Shown here in pieces: positions 63,441-64,000 of a DNA stretch of 64,000 nt. Every line of letters begins with the position of its first letter. Positions within the stretch are counted from its first letter, which is position 1. The position numbers were made by a program, and so were the translations under genes. Origin of the DNA: Aquilaria yunnanensis. Lineage: Eukaryota; Streptophyta; Magnoliopsida; Malvales; Thymelaeaceae. The notes below the pieces were generated by a model. That model worked only from the letters and a program-made list of their open reading frames with translations, made no database searches and was not told the origin of the DNA. The stretch lies in the NCBI GenBank assembly GCA_039654915.1, contig JBDJPA010000011.1, positions 2,418,001-2,482,000 on the forward strand. The letters are read 5' to 3'.

Positions 63441-64000
63441 TCACCAAATAAGTTTACCAATATACCCTACATTCCAATCTCACTTTTGAAAATCAAATTG
63501 TGGCCATTATATTCTCTTTTCCGTACTACTATAATATCTAATTTTTGCTTCTATTCTTGTTGGCATTTTGGGTTCGCAATGCTTGGAGCTCAAGGCGTTT
63601 TAGATTCATCAAGACTCGTTTGGGTTCATGATCAAGGTTGGAGAAGTGGTACATGAATGAAGGGAGGTCAGGATTGGTGCACGATCAAAAGGAATCAACA
63701 AAGTAATGTGTAATAAGATTTAAGAGAAGAAGAACTGAACTACGACTAAAAAAGTGTGCGTGCTATAAAACCTGAGTCTGACCATTGCCACCATGGCATT
63801 GATCGAGGCAGACCTGAAGACCTACTAAGTGACCAAGTAATTGGGGACATTAAAGGTAACTCATCGAGCCTGAAGGCTTAATGGAGGGAGGCAACCCAGA
63901 AGAGAACCAAAACGGTATAATTCAACCAATGGAAGACGAACCATCGAAAAAAATGAACAGAGTTCACAACCTTGAGTTAGTCTAGCGAATGGGCAAAGAA

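Larger units (their letters stand above)
62720..64000. other. Terminal spacer without recognised genes
   Basis: Apart from the AG/TG microsatellite and a MITE-like end at 63361, nothing coding is supported. The frame at 63366-63656 begins inside the MITE-like sequence and is not considered real. Confidence 0.4.

Noticed and set aside
1..64000. tRNA, rRNA, CRISPR arrays or bacterial-type operons
   Set aside because: No convincing tRNA cloverleaf with TTC loop consensus, rRNA stretch or regularly spaced repeat-spacer array was seen; the DNA is eukaryotic nuclear.

Overview
This is a window of AT-rich plant nuclear DNA, most likely from a eudicot. The evidence is intron-containing genes with GT-AG splicing, two WAT1-related (nodulin MtN21/EamA) transporter genes of a plant-specific family, a plant p24-delta protein, a PPR relic, and a dense mixture of plant transposon types (Ty1/copia, Ty3/gypsy-like LTRs, a LINE with an RNase H domain, MULE, CACTA, hAT and fold-back MITEs). 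The species cannot be named from the sequence.

Layout: 1-3.3 kb is gene-free and contains a fold-back MITE. A complete six-exon WAT1-related gene lies at 3.27-4.92 kb (minus). A gene-poor stretch leads to a copia element at 8968-14033, with 324-bp LTRs and a CTAAT target duplication. It probably sits inside a small CACTA-like element. Degenerate LINE pieces lie at 16.2-18.9 and 19.3-19.6 kb. From 21.8 to 25.7 kb there is a diverged ~650-bp direct duplication, a GC-rich hAT-like element and a truncated LTR. A second, seven-exon WAT1-related gene is at 25.97-28.21 kb (minus). Two adjacent MULE-type elements (29.36-31.57 kb) and a 1.4-kb solo LTR (33.24-34.66 kb) follow. Then come a glutaredoxin-like gene (38.79-41.87 kb, minus) and a p24 cargo-receptor gene (43.03-44.51 kb, minus). 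A broken PPR gene (47.65-48.35 kb) is next. The rest is nearly gene-free: a second copy of the fold-back MITE, a 2.3-kb solo LTR (51.39-53.69 kb), microsatellites, a tandemly duplicated ~430-bp block and a small CACTA element (61.57-62.72 kb).

All four intact genes lie on the minus strand and have no evident shared pathway. The two WAT1-related genes are paralogues, probably an old tandem duplication spread apart by transposon insertions; they differ by precise loss or gain of one intron. The other two act in thiol-redox chemistry and in ER-Golgi cargo transport. I did not find a novel multi-gene system. The most informative structure is the transposon stratigraphy, with exact target-site duplications for one full LTR element, two solo LTRs and (with one mismatch) a MULE. 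Exon boundaries were assigned by eye from reading frame, GT-AG signals and family likeness, without transcripts.
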